NCBI GenBank assembly: GCA_964391195.1
Contig: CAYMLG010000009.1
Location: 51,080 to 115,079 of the forward strand
Origin: JAAYXE01 sp964391195
Lineage (GTDB): Bacteria > Chloroflexota > Anaerolineae > Anaerolineales > UBA4823
Reading direction: 5' to 3'
DNA: 64,000 nucleotides
Both the position numbers and the translations under genes were made by a program. Positions 8,601-17,829 of this stretch are shown here, one piece after another. Below the pieces are notes generated by a model. It saw nothing but the letters and a program-made list of their open reading frames with translations, was not told the origin of the DNA and ran no database searches. Within the stretch, counting starts at the first letter, position 1, and the number at the start of each line of letters is the position of its first letter.

Positions 8601-9883
8601 CGGTGCGCCACCGGTTCCAAGGCTCTAGGGGACGATTCCCGGCGCAGGGGTGTAGATTTCTGCCCGGCGATCATCTGTTTGAAATAGGCTTCCAACTCGT
8701 CTCCCATGCGGTCGATCGAGAAGCGGGACTCAACAGCTTCTCGCGCCGCCCGCGCCATGCGCTCGCGCAGGGGTAAATCCCGGGCCAGCAGAGCGATTTT
8801 TTCTGCCAGCATCTCGGCGTTCTCGGGTTCGAACGCCAGGCCGTTCTCTCCATCCACCAGGAGTTCCGGGGTGCCGCCGGTCGGGGTGCCCACCACCACC
8901 AGCCCGGAAGCCATCGCCTCCTGCATCATCCGCGCCAACGGTTCCTCCCAGATCGAAGGGAAGACCAGCACATCGAACTGGGGCAGCAACTGCGGGATTT
9001 CGTCCCGCGAGATCCGGGGCCAGAATTGGACTCGCCCATCCAGGTTGTGCTCGGCCACCGTCTGGCGCAATCCGGCCTCATAATCCGAATGGCCGGAGCC
9101 GACGATCGTCAACGTCACCTGCTCCAAATCCGGGAGGCGGGTCATGGCTTCCACCGCGGTGTGCACCCCCTTGTGCGGCACCAGACTGCCGGCGTACAGC
9201 AGCCGCAGACGACCGGGCTCCCACTCTCTGCCTTCCGGCGGGGAAAAAGCCTGCAGGTCAATGCCGTTGTGGATCACCCGGGTGTTCTCGACCGGGACCC
9301 CAACCTGTTCGACCAGGTAGCGCTGGATGAAAGCGCTGACGCACAGGATGCGATCGAACCGTGGCTGTACCTGCGCCTCCCCGGCCAGGACCGTACTGCA
9401 CAGCAGCTTTCCAATTGGGGCTTTCACCTTCCAGAAGCGGCCCTCCTGGTTCTGCCAGTAAGCCCGATGGGCGTCCAGGTCGGTTGGCCAACTGTTGGCG
9501 AGATAGTACACCAGCCGCTCCGGGCAGAGCGTTTCCAGGTCGCGCGCCCAGGTCCGCGACATATTCCACATCCCGTGCTGGAAGACGATATCCGGCTGAA
9601 AGTCGCGTAGCGTTTCGACCAGGTAGCGGCGGTTTTGGCGGTTGCGCAGGGGATACAGGAAGGTGTAGGCGGGGTGGTAGTGGTCCCGGTTTGGACTGGC
9701 CAGATGCAGCACCCGGCGGATATTTTTCTCCGGCGCGGCCAGGCGATCGGCTCCATGCCGGCTGGCGAGCACCAGCAGTTCGTGGCCCCGCGCTTCGAGC
9801 TGTTGGACGATGTCGTGGGTGAGCTGAGGCCAGCCTCCATATTCGAATGGCGGGTAATAGTTCGAAATGACCAGGATTCTCAT
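8597..9883 (-). CDS. Glycosyltransferase family 4 (paralogue of its neighbour)
   Basis: 428 residues. N-terminal MRILVISNYYPPFEYGGWPQ, donor-domain LLYAGSLVPHKGVHTAVEAM, and EEPLARMMQEAMASGLVVVG as the E-x7-E region. The central FQHGMWNMS parallels FICGMWNIP in the downstream neighbour. It should transfer an activated sugar to a growing lipid-linked glycan in the cytoplasm. Its start overlaps by four bases the stop of the preceding BNR-protein gene, so the genes between 12.3 and 7.3 kb form one tightly packed transcription unit. Confidence 0.85.
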   Translation of the reverse strand: MRILVISNYYPPFEYGGWPQLTHDIVQQLEARGHELLVLASRHGADRLAAPEKNIRRVLHLASPNRDHYHPAYTFLYPLRNRQNRRYLVETLRDFQPDIVFQHGMWNMSRTWARDLETLCPERLVYYLANSWPTDLDAHRAYWQNQEGRFWKVKAPIGKLLCSTVLAGEAQVQPRFDRILCVSAFIQRYLVEQVGVPVENTRVIHNGIDLQAFSPPEGREWEPGRLRLLYAGSLVPHKGVHTAVEAMTRLPDLEQVTLTIVGSGHSDYEAGLRQTVAEHNLDGRVQFWPRISRDEIPQLLPQFDVLVFPSIWEEPLARMMQEAMASGLVVVGTPTGGTPELLVDGENGLAFEPENAEMLAEKIALLARDLPLRERMARAAREAVESRFSIDRMGDELEAYFKQMIAGQKSTPLRRESSPRALEPVAHR

Positions 9884-11409
9884 GCAACGATTCTCTTCTT
9901 GACTTCGCGGTAGGCCAGCACCAGGACCACTGTGAAGACGGTGGGCAGCGTGCTCAGCAGCAGCAAATTCATGGGATGAATTGCCTGTTCCGTGACTTCA
10001 CCACCGGCGGTCGGGATTTCCCCCTGCTCAGCCGCCGGAGCAGTCGGAACCACTGCTGTGGGCTCGGGTGTGCCCGCTGGCGCAGCCTGGCCACCGGCTG
10101 GCGCAGCCGGCGTAGTGGTCGGCGTAGGCAGCGGGACAGCCGGCAGAGGGTTTACATCGGTCATCGTGTAATGGGTGGCGTAGAGGATACTCTGCGGGTC
10201 TACCGTACTGGTGGTGAAGGTGAGCACAAGCTGGTTGCCTGAGCGGATCGCCAGGCGGACCCGGTGTGCGTGGACGCGGTCGCCAAGCGGTTCAAACGCA
10301 TCTCGGGCGATCAGGTAGACCATCTCCGGCGGAGACCAGATGCCATCATCCCAGTAGAAATGGTAAACACCCTGGGGCCAGCGGATCTGGCCCATGAAAT
10401 GCATGCGCCCGGCCGCATCCACGGCCAGCCCGTCCCCCAGGGCCTGGCCGAGCAGATTGCCAAATACGAACGAAGGTTCACTCCAGGTCAGGCCGGCATC
10501 GCGAGACACCCTGTGCTCACGGCGGGTGGAATAGTCGCCGGCCCATACTGCGTGGACAGTCTTTCCGCTCACCGCCAGGGCGGGGTATGGCATACGAAGG
10601 TTGTTGCTCCCTGGTGGGTCTACTTCGTCGATCGTAAACGGGCGGGACCAGGTGCGTCCGTGATCGAACGAGTTGGCATAGCGCACCCAGGTGCCGAACA
10701 GGTTCTCATCCTGGTAAAACCACAGGGCGTGCAGGGCATCGTCATCGCCGCGTTCTAAATTCACCAGGCTGGGGGTGACGTTGACCGGAATATCCGGGTC
10801 GAGCCAGATCGAGGGGGACCAGGTCTCCCCTCCATCTTCGCTGCTGATGTAATAGATCCCCGGCTCCTCATCGATCAGGCTGGAGTACAGCAGGTGTAAA
10901 TGGTCGCCGGAGTCCGTCACCAGGTCGAACTTATACCCGTAGGCGTTTATCATGACCGGCCGGCGCCAATTGCTTGCCGAAAGCGCCCCCTGGATGGGCG
11001 CGGTGGTGTATTGGACCAGGGTGTAGAACCCTTCGCTGAAGGCCAGGTGCAGGTTCCCCTGGCGGTCACTGGTGGCAGCGAAGGCGCCGATGCCGGCATT
11101 GGGCGCGCTGGCGAAGATGTCGATGGGCGAGGACCAGAGAGCGCCGTCGAAGCGGGAATACATGATCACTGTCCGGCGATCGGCGAAGCCGGATTCGATC
11201 CAGAACAGGTGTACGTAGCCGAAATCATCGGCGAAAATCGTTTGCTCTTCCACCTGTCCATCCGGGCTCGAGAGTTGAATGAGCTGCGCCCAGTCATTGT
11301 CCTGGATCTGCGCCTTTACCGGTTTTGCCTGGCCCACCGCAGCCAGCAGCAGCCCCAGGATGCCCAGCAGGTGGGAGATCTTTAGCTGACGACCAGTTTT
11401 CCTAAACAT
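9880..11409 (-). CDS. Membrane-anchored BNR/sialidase-like propeller protein
   Basis: I place the start at the ATG at 11409 (MFRKTGRQLKISHLL), giving 509 residues; a start 42 bases upstream is possible but adds a Ser-rich leader ahead of the signal peptide. A hydrophobic stretch (HLLGILGLLLAAVGQAKPVKAQ) is a signal peptide. The body shows repeated Asp-box-like strands (SEDGGETWSPS, SFDHGRTWSRPF, SRDAGLTWSEPS), the S-x-D-x-G-x-T-W signature of BNR/sialidase propellers. A Pro/Thr/Ala linker and a final membrane helix with basic tail (LAYREVKKRIVA) anchor it outside the cell. No Arg triad of true sialidases could be assigned, so it may bind rather than cut glycans. The stop of the sulfotransferase gene overlaps its start by 8 bases. 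Confidence 0.7.
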   Translation of the reverse strand: MFRKTGRQLKISHLLGILGLLLAAVGQAKPVKAQIQDNDWAQLIQLSSPDGQVEEQTIFADDFGYVHLFWIESGFADRRTVIMYSRFDGALWSSPIDIFASAPNAGIGAFAATSDRQGNLHLAFSEGFYTLVQYTTAPIQGALSASNWRRPVMINAYGYKFDLVTDSGDHLHLLYSSLIDEEPGIYYISSEDGGETWSPSIWLDPDIPVNVTPSLVNLERGDDDALHALWFYQDENLFGTWVRYANSFDHGRTWSRPFTIDEVDPPGSNNLRMPYPALAVSGKTVHAVWAGDYSTRREHRVSRDAGLTWSEPSFVFGNLLGQALGDGLAVDAAGRMHFMGQIRWPQGVYHFYWDDGIWSPPEMVYLIARDAFEPLGDRVHAHRVRLAIRSGNQLVLTFTTSTVDPQSILYATHYTMTDVNPLPAVPLPTPTTTPAAPAGGQAAPAGTPEPTAVVPTAPAAEQGEIPTAGGEVTEQAIHPMNLLLLSTLPTVFTVVLVLAYREVKKRIVA

Positions 11410-12286
11410 GCTCTGTATAACCGAAGCGGAGGAGGAAGTCGGAAAGGGCATTTTCCAGGACTGTCCGATCCTGCGGTGGGATCTGCTCTTTCCACTTATT
11501 GTTGAAATTCATCACCGGTGTGCTCTGGATTGCCTGCTCGTAGCGGGGCGTCCACCTGAGATCGCAGAACTCGATGATCCGCCGCATCTCACCGGTTGGG
11601 TCCCTGCCCAGGTTCTCGTAGCGGACTTCGAGATACTGCTCCGGTTTCAGATAAGGGACAGCCGAGAGCACGGACGAGACCATTGTCTTCCAATGCAGGG
11701 CGCACAGTTCGTAAGGTGACTTCCCCTCTCGCTTCCAGTCGTTGGGGGTGAAGCCCGCCCACCACAGGGGGAGATCCGGCCACCACTTGACATTCATCAG
11801 CGAGTTGGCCACCGCCCGCCCGTCGCGGATGATGTGGATGAAGATGGCCCCGGGGAAGACCGCGTTCAAATAGCGGACCCTGGCGCAGTTGTTCGTATTT
11901 TTGTTTACGAAGCGGCGCTTTCCCCGGTACGCCTGGCAGACGGCGAACATCTTCCGCAGGTTGGCGGCCGCCTCGGGGGTCACATCCTCCTCGCACAAGG
12001 GAGCCCGCTTCTGGTGGTGCAGGTACTCCATCCCGCAGTGGGTATAAACGCCGATCGATTCATCCGAATGAAGCAGCCCGGAGAAGCGCCCGGCGATCCT
12101 CGGTCCGGCGAGGGGGATATCCCACAGCCGTGATAGAGCCATCAGCCATGGCCGGTCGGGATGAGAATTTACCAAATTGGAGAACCAGGCCAGGTCCGGG
12201 TGCTTGGTGAGCAGGCTAAACAGCAGGGTAGTCCCGCTCCGCCCGCTGCCTACGACAAAAATGGGTCGGTCAATCACATTGTCCAT
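11402..12286 (-). CDS. Sulfotransferase family protein
   Basis: 294 residues. The N-terminal VVGSGRSGTTLLFSLLTKHP is the 5'-phosphosulfate-binding loop of PAPS-dependent sulfotransferases, and FIHIIRDGRAVANSLM is the strand-and-helix motif that binds the 3'-phosphate. LRFGYTEHV at the C-terminus resembles the end of bacterial members. It should move sulfate from PAPS to a hydroxyl or amine, and its place among glycosyltransferase genes suggests the surface glycan is the acceptor. Some bacterial homologues have no proven activity, so sulfation is inference. Confidence 0.85.
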   Translation of the reverse strand: MDNVIDRPIFVVGSGRSGTTLLFSLLTKHPDLAWFSNLVNSHPDRPWLMALSRLWDIPLAGPRIAGRFSGLLHSDESIGVYTHCGMEYLHHQKRAPLCEEDVTPEAAANLRKMFAVCQAYRGKRRFVNKNTNNCARVRYLNAVFPGAIFIHIIRDGRAVANSLMNVKWWPDLPLWWAGFTPNDWKREGKSPYELCALHWKTMVSSVLSAVPYLKPEQYLEVRYENLGRDPTGEMRRIIEFCDLRWTPRYEQAIQSTPVMNFNNKWKEQIPPQDRTVLENALSDFLLRFGYTEHV

Positions 12287-12307
12287 CAGGGTCTCAACTC
12301 ACTTGAA

Positions 12308-13573
12308 CTATCCGGCGGTAAAACTCTCCAGCGCTTCGCAGTAAATCTCTTCCAGCGCTTCGGCATAGTGCTCCCAGGAGTGCTGTTCGACCGCCCGCTG
12401 GCGGGCATTCCGCCCCAGGCGCTCTCTTTCCTGGCGGTCGTGCAGGAGCTCGACAATCGAAGCGACGAAACCGTCCAGGTCGCCGGGATCGACCAGCAAG
12501 CCGTTGACCCGGTCGTCGATCACCGCCGCAGCCTGGCTCATCCGCACCGCCACGATGGCTTTCCCGGCCGCCATATACTCGAACAGCTTGAGCGGCGTGC
12601 CCCCGAAACCGGGGAAATACTCAGAGGCGGAGACGGTCACATCCGCCGCTGCAATGTACTCCGGCACCCGCTCGTAGGGGACCCGCCCGGTGAGAATGAC
12701 GGCGCGTCCGATCCCCAGCTCACGGATCTCCGCTTCCACGGCCTCTTTCGTCCGCCCTTCTCCGATTAGCACCAGCTTGGCATTGGGCGTCGACTGCAGC
12801 ACCTGGCAGAAACCGCGCAGCAGGAAAGAGAGGTTGTGCCAGAGGTAAAAACCTCCCACCCACATCACCACCGGGCTGCCGTCCAGGCTCAATTCGGCCC
12901 GCACCCGGGCCGTATCGTAAGCCTTGCCGAACAGATGGACGTCCGCCGCGCAGGGCAGCACGACCGCCTTCTCGGCGGGCACACCCCATTCCTGGACGAG
13001 GTGATCGCGCAGCTCGGCGGAGACACAGATGATCCTGGTTGCCTGCGCATAGCTGTACCTGGCGTGCCGGATGGCCTTCCATTCCTGCACCCCGCGCAGT
13101 TGGGTGCCCTGAGACCGCTTCTGTTCGAACATATCGGCGTTGGTCTCAAGGATATAGGGAATCTTCAATTTCTGGCTCGCCAGCAGCCCCCCGTAAACGG
13201 CGCCATTGTAGCGTTCGTGGATAAGGTCGAACCCCCGGAGCAGGGCCGTGCTGGTTTCAGCCATGCGCATATCGTCGAAGAGGCCGAGATAGGACAGGCG
13301 CGCCCGGGTCTGGACGTAGCGAATGCCGCTCTCCACCAGGCGGAAGGCAGCCGTCCCGCTGAGCCCGGCCCGGATGGGGCGGAACGCCGCCTGGCTGCCA
13401 CTTGTGATGGCCTCCAGGTCGTCGGAGAAGAGGAACAACCTTTTGGGCTGCAGCGCCAGCAGGTGGGCCTCGTGTCCCCGCTCCTGCATCCCGCGGATGG
13501 TGTGCAGGATGTGCAGCTCCGGCGCGCCGGGCCGGTGGAAGACGGCGTTCGTGTTTTGAAACAGATACGCCAT
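12308..13573 (-). CDS. Glycosyltransferase family 4
   Basis: 421 residues from the ATG at 13573 (MAYLFQNTNAVFHRPGAPEL); the frame is open further to 13624 and upstream ATGs at 13612 and 13624 would overlap the ABC gene. I prefer 13573 because GT4 proteins start at this strand and GGAGAGGA lies about 14 bases upstream, though the spacing is long. The donor domain shows MWVGGFYLWHNLSFLLRGF, LIGEGRTKEAVEAEI and FPGFGGTPLKLFEYMAAGKA, the usual E-x7-E position. Cytoplasmic sugar transfer to the lipid-linked glycan is expected. Sugar unknown. Confidence 0.8.
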   Translation of the reverse strand: MAYLFQNTNAVFHRPGAPELHILHTIRGMQERGHEAHLLALQPKRLFLFSDDLEAITSGSQAAFRPIRAGLSGTAAFRLVESGIRYVQTRARLSYLGLFDDMRMAETSTALLRGFDLIHERYNGAVYGGLLASQKLKIPYILETNADMFEQKRSQGTQLRGVQEWKAIRHARYSYAQATRIICVSAELRDHLVQEWGVPAEKAVVLPCAADVHLFGKAYDTARVRAELSLDGSPVVMWVGGFYLWHNLSFLLRGFCQVLQSTPNAKLVLIGEGRTKEAVEAEIRELGIGRAVILTGRVPYERVPEYIAAADVTVSASEYFPGFGGTPLKLFEYMAAGKAIVAVRMSQAAAVIDDRVNGLLVDPGDLDGFVASIVELLHDRQERERLGRNARQRAVEQHSWEHYAEALEEIYCEALESFTAG

Positions 13574-13598
13574 GCGGATTGGGGAATGTCCTCTCCGC

Positions 13599-14897
13599 TC
13601 ACCGCGAGCCATTGCTGCTCCCATTGCGGAGTTCGCCCGCGCTCCCGTTGGACGGGTGCTGCTCGGCCAGGCGCACCCAGCTCACCTGGGGCACATATAC
13701 GCCGCTGGCTTCCTCCTGGCTCAGGCTCTTCCCGCTCACTTCGAACCAGGAGGAGTTCAGCTTTGCCAATGGCATGCCATCGATCGCGCCGGTCATCAGC
13801 TTGGCCTCGATGGAATACGCCCCCCCGGATAGTTGGAGCGGATCGACGCCGACTGAAACCACCCCTTCGCCTTCTAACCGGTCCAGGGAATAGCCGTAAT
13901 CGCAGGTGCGGATCATGGCGCAGGTCACGCCATCGGCGCGGTTGATGCGCAGCACCAGGATGGGGTCGTCCACGGGTTGAGCGACCGTGTAATGCACCCG
14001 GATCTCGGCTGCATCCCGGTAGCTGAAGCCCCCCTGTTGGTTCGATCCATCTACCGGCAGCACTTCGATCAGATTCAGCACCACGGGCACCGCCAGGCTG
14101 GGGTCCAGGATGTCATTCTGGCTCTCGAAGGCCAGGGTCTGGTTTTGGTGGATCCAACTTTCGTACGCTTTGATCGCCTCGACCACATCGCCGCGTTCGC
14201 GGACGATGCCGTTGGTCATGAAGATCGCTTCATCACACACGCTTTTCACCAGGAAGAGATTGTGGGCGACGAAGACGATGGTCGTCCCCTGCTTCTGCAG
14301 CGCGTCGATGCGTTGGGCGCATTTCTGGCGGAACTGCGCGTCGCCAACCGCCAGCACCTCGTCCACCAGGAGCACGTCCGGCTCGACGTGGGCGGCGACC
14401 GAGAACGCCAGGCGGACGTACATGCCCGAGGAATAGCGTTTCACCGGTGTTTCGATGAAGCGCTCCAGCCCCGAGAAATCGACGATCCGATCGAATTTAC
14501 GGGCGATTTCTCTCTGGGTGAGACCCAGGATCGAGCCGTTCAGATAGATATTTTCTCGTCCGGTCAGGTCCGGGTGAAACCCGGCGCCCAGTTCGATCAG
14601 AGCAGATACCCGTCCTTTGAGTTCAACCAACCCTGAAGTGGGTTGGGTGATTTTTGCCAAAATTTTCAGCGCGGTGGTTTTTCCGGCGCCGTTCGGTCCG
14701 ATTAGGCCCAGCGCTTTACCTTTTTCCACCTCGAAACTGACATCTTTCAACGCCCACAGGGTTTTACGATCGGCATCCGGGTCCTTTCTGCTCACCGCCC
14801 GGCGAATTGCCTTTGCTACCGTCCCGCGCAAACCGATTTTGCCCAGGCCCAGGTTATACCGCTTGTACACGTGTTCAAAACGAATTTGCGGCGTCAC
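13599..14897 (-). CDS. wzt: Wzt-type ABC transporter ATPase with C-terminal glycan-recognition domain
   Basis: 432 residues from a GTG start with a perfect AGGAGG site five bases upstream. Walker A is GPNGAGKTT, the signature is YSSGMYVRLAFSVAAH and Walker B is DVLLVDEVLAVGD, the pattern of polysaccharide/teichoic-acid exporters. Residues about 255-415 form an extra beta-rich domain, as in Wzt proteins that recognise the capped non-reducing end of the O-polysaccharide before export. It pairs with the permease gene 9 bases upstream to form a Wzm/Wzt exporter moving undecaprenyl-linked glycan across the inner membrane. The C-terminal domain implies the glycan carries a specific terminal modification. 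Confidence 0.9.
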   Translation of the reverse strand: MTPQIRFEHVYKRYNLGLGKIGLRGTVAKAIRRAVSRKDPDADRKTLWALKDVSFEVEKGKALGLIGPNGAGKTTALKILAKITQPTSGLVELKGRVSALIELGAGFHPDLTGRENIYLNGSILGLTQREIARKFDRIVDFSGLERFIETPVKRYSSGMYVRLAFSVAAHVEPDVLLVDEVLAVGDAQFRQKCAQRIDALQKQGTTIVFVAHNLFLVKSVCDEAIFMTNGIVRERGDVVEAIKAYESWIHQNQTLAFESQNDILDPSLAVPVVLNLIEVLPVDGSNQQGGFSYRDAAEIRVHYTVAQPVDDPILVLRINRADGVTCAMIRTCDYGYSLDRLEGEGVVSVGVDPLQLSGGAYSIEAKLMTGAIDGMPLAKLNSSWFEVSGKSLSQEEASGVYVPQVSWVRLAEQHPSNGSAGELRNGSSNGSR

Positions 14898-14906
14898 GAA
14901 TTCCTC

Positions 14907-15689
14907 CTAAATCAAGTCGGCAAAAGACACTTCGAGCCGCTTGAAGATGTAATAGCCCAAAACAAAGATAATTACCGAAACCACGGCCGCCAGGCCGAGC
15001 TCACTCCAAACCGGATTCTCGCCGTAGAGGACCACCCGGCGATAGGCGTTGATCACGCCCACCATCGGGTTCAGGGCGTAGATCGCCTGGAACCGCTCCG
15101 GGATGATGCTGGAAGAGTAGATGATCGGGGTGGCGTAGAACCAGAGCTGGGTGCCCAAGGGGATGATGAAACGCACATCGCGGTAGAAGACCAGCAGCGC
15201 CGACCCGATGAATGAAACCCCCAGGGCGAGCATGAGCTGGATCACCAGGATGAGCGGGATCCACAGCATCGTCAACCGCATCGGATAGTCGTAGTAGATC
15301 ATCATCGCCAGGAAGATGGAGGAGGCGATCAGGAAGTCGAGCAGGCTGGCGCCGACCACGCCAATCGGCAGCACTTCCCGGGGGAAATAGGTCTTTACTA
15401 CCAGGTTCAGGTTGTAGACCAGGCTGGGGATGCCGTAAGATAGGGCGCTCGAGAACAACGTCCAGGGCAAGAGCGCCGAGTAGGAGAAGATGGGGTAGGG
15501 GATCCCATCGCTGGGCATCTTGGCGAACAGTGAAAAGATCACGGTGAAGATGGCCATCATCGAGAGCGGCTGGAGGATCGCCCAGGCTGCTCCCAGGATC
15601 GACTGCTTGTAGCGGACGCGCACCTCGCGGATCGACCATACCAGGATCAGTTCGCGAAATTTATATAGTTCTTTTACATAAGCTACCAT
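14907..15689 (-). CDS. wzm: Wzm-type ABC transporter permease
   Basis: 260 residues with about six membrane segments. The N-terminus has the amphipathic REVRVRYKQSILGAAWAILQ, the coupling helix and first-helix pattern of ABC-2 polysaccharide permeases (Wzm, TagG, KpsM), and the C-terminal YALNPMVGVINAYRRVVLYG is equally typical. It is paired with the ATPase gene directly downstream. It forms the membrane channel for exporting the lipid-linked glycan. Confidence 0.9.
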   Translation of the reverse strand: MVAYVKELYKFRELILVWSIREVRVRYKQSILGAAWAILQPLSMMAIFTVIFSLFAKMPSDGIPYPIFSYSALLPWTLFSSALSYGIPSLVYNLNLVVKTYFPREVLPIGVVGASLLDFLIASSIFLAMMIYYDYPMRLTMLWIPLILVIQLMLALGVSFIGSALLVFYRDVRFIIPLGTQLWFYATPIIYSSSIIPERFQAIYALNPMVGVINAYRRVVLYGENPVWSELGLAAVVSVIIFVLGYYIFKRLEVSFADLI

Positions 15690-15751
15690 ACGGATATCCT
15701 TCGTTTGTTGGTTTGGGCGCTGCTCGCCCTGCCTACCGGCGAGCGGACTGT

Positions 15752-16669
15752 CTACGGGTGGGAGGCCACCTGGCGGAATTGTTTCACCGTCTCGTCGACA
15801 AAGGCAGCGATGGCCGGGCCTACGGCCTGGTTCCCGGCGATGGTGGGGTGATTGTCCCGGCCTTCGCGGTATTCGGCCCGCAGCGTGTTGTAATCCGCGG
15901 CGGCCTGGTCGTTCTCTGCCAACTGCGAGAACAGGTCAAATACGTAAATATTGCCGGCGCCGGCCAGGAATTCGTCTGATTGCAGCCAGGTGGAGAGCTC
16001 CCTCGCCCGGGCGGCGCTTTCCGCATCGGTCCGGGCTGGATTCATCGGCGGCGGAGTCAGCAGGATGAAGAGCTTCTCCGGGTAACGGACCATGGTGTCG
16101 CGCACCTGCCGGAAGGAGGCTTTGTCTCGCTCCAGGTCGGCAGCGCTGAGGATTTCGCTGCCGGTATAGCAGGTCTTCACGATGATGACTTCGTGTTGGA
16201 GCAGGCTGCTCAACGTGTTGCGCGGCCGGTCGTATACGGGTTGGCTGAAGATTGCCGCCAGCCCCTCGGGATCGGTGTTGTCGTCCGGCACGCCATAGGA
16301 GAACAAAAGGTACTTCCCCTGCGGATCGCGCAGGCCGATGCGGTTGTAATCGTGATCCCACAGGGAGTATCCCATCCCGGCTAACTGATCTCTTAGCCCG
16401 CCCTGTTCGATCAATCCGCGTCCGACGGATTGGTGCAGGAACACGATATTCGTATAGTCGCCGGTGCTCGCCGCGGCAATTTTCCCGATGGACAGCGCCC
16501 GGCTCACCGGGCTGACTGCCAGGCGCACACCGTTGGTAACAAAGCTCCTCAAGCCCAGGCTGCGTCCGGAGATCAGGCGGTAAGCAGCCAGCCCTACGAA
16601 GACGAGCAAAAGCAGGGCGGTGCTGGCCATCAGCACGGACTTTTTCAAGGATCTCGGAGATTTGTTCAT
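15752..16669 (-). CDS. Membrane-anchored SGNH-like hydrolase domain protein
   Basis: 305 residues from the ATG at 16669, which has GGAGTTGAG just upstream. One N-terminal membrane helix (VLMASTALLLLVFVGLAAY) precedes an outside domain. NIVFLHQSVGRGLIEQGG, FILLTPPPMNPA and DNHPTIAGNQAVG resemble the nucleophile-Ser block, central strand and final Asp/His block of SGNH/GDSL-type esterases, as in exopolysaccharide acetyltransferases and deacetylases, but the match is loose. Its neighbour is a membrane acyltransferase, which fits a role in adding or removing acyl groups on the glycan. I call the fold with moderate and the activity with low confidence. Confidence 0.5.
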   Translation of the reverse strand: MNKSPRSLKKSVLMASTALLLLVFVGLAAYRLISGRSLGLRSFVTNGVRLAVSPVSRALSIGKIAAASTGDYTNIVFLHQSVGRGLIEQGGLRDQLAGMGYSLWDHDYNRIGLRDPQGKYLLFSYGVPDDNTDPEGLAAIFSQPVYDRPRNTLSSLLQHEVIIVKTCYTGSEILSAADLERDKASFRQVRDTMVRYPEKLFILLTPPPMNPARTDAESAARARELSTWLQSDEFLAGAGNIYVFDLFSQLAENDQAAADYNTLRAEYREGRDNHPTIAGNQAVGPAIAAFVDETVKQFRQVASHP

Positions 16670-16679
16670 CACTCAACTC

Positions 16680-17777
16680 CTAACCAAATACATAACGGTA
16701 ACTCTGACGGACGGCCGATTTGGACATGATATTCATCATCAACCAGGGGATCCCGGCTCCGGCGACGACCATGATCACGAAACCCACCAGCGGGTAGGCC
16801 AACATCCCCGGCGCAAAGTGATATACCGCCCGGGACATGTATTCCTGGATCAACGGGTGCACGAGGAAGATGCCGAAGGTTTTGTTACCCAGGTTGTTCA
16901 ACATGGCGGAGACCCTTGCCGGGAGCTGCTTCAGCGACAGGAAAGCGAAGATGGCCCACAGGGAGTACAGGGTGGAGGACAGGCTGAGAAAAGTGCCGCC
17001 GTAAACCAGGCTGCTCACCCGGTAGAGGACCTCCTGTTCGATCAGCACGGCAGCGATGAGCACCGGGCCCGCGATCACCAGCACGGGTTTGATCCGCCCG
17101 AGCCAGGCCTGCACTTGCTGCAGGTGGAAGCCGGCCACAATGCCCAATGGGAAGAACAGCGCGAAGCGCCCGAAGAACCAGGCAGGGACTTCAATTGTGA
17201 ACGGAAGCCCAAGGCCGATCAGGCGGTCATAATCGACCAGGTGGGTCAGCAGGCGGACCAGGATTGCCAGGAGGATGAGCAGCCCGGGGCGTTTCTTCGC
17301 CAGCGATACCATCCAGGGCGACAGCAGGTAGAACTGGATCAACAGGGGGATGAAGAAATAGGCCCCAATCGCGCCGCCGGTAAGCAGGCGATAGAGATAG
17401 GCCAGCGGACGGACACCGTTCCCCAAGATAATTTCCGCGGCGAAGGTCGCCAGCGACCAGAGCAAGTACGGCGCCAGCAGGCTGCCTATCCTCACCCGCA
17501 CGACCTTCCAACTCAGCGTGGATTGGCTGCCTTTGGCGGCATAGGCGATGAAAAAGCCGGAGACGAACAGGAATGCCGGCACGCTGAACACGGTGAGATG
17601 GCGGAAGACCGCCAACACGTAGTAGGAGAAGGAGCCCACCGCGGCGAAGCTCGGCGGTGTCAGGTCTGAATACCGGTCTACCCACCAGAACATGCCCACA
17701 TAGCCCCAGCTAGCGGCATGGTTGCTGACGACGGCCAGGATGGCCAGGCCATTGAGAAGCAGTTGGCGTTTAATCAT
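16680..17777 (-). CDS. Acyltransferase family 3 membrane protein
   Basis: 365 residues, about ten membrane segments. The start (LLLNGLAILAVVSNHAASWGY) has the conserved His of AT3 acyltransferases, and SVPAFLFVSGFFIAYAAKG is the usual second-to-third helix region. These enzymes carry acetyl or succinyl groups across the membrane to sugars of O-antigens, exopolysaccharides or peptidoglycan. The gene lies just upstream of the SGNH-like gene, a common partnership. A strong GGGGGAG site precedes the ATG. Confidence 0.8.
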   Translation of the reverse strand: MIKRQLLLNGLAILAVVSNHAASWGYVGMFWWVDRYSDLTPPSFAAVGSFSYYVLAVFRHLTVFSVPAFLFVSGFFIAYAAKGSQSTLSWKVVRVRIGSLLAPYLLWSLATFAAEIILGNGVRPLAYLYRLLTGGAIGAYFFIPLLIQFYLLSPWMVSLAKKRPGLLILLAILVRLLTHLVDYDRLIGLGLPFTIEVPAWFFGRFALFFPLGIVAGFHLQQVQAWLGRIKPVLVIAGPVLIAAVLIEQEVLYRVSSLVYGGTFLSLSSTLYSLWAIFAFLSLKQLPARVSAMLNNLGNKTFGIFLVHPLIQEYMSRAVYHFAPGMLAYPLVGFVIMVVAGAGIPWLMMNIMSKSAVRQSYRYVFG

Positions 17778-17829
17778 CCTATATCTCCCCCTTGTTTACT
17801 GGGTTCGGTATCCTGATCCTGAGCGGCGG

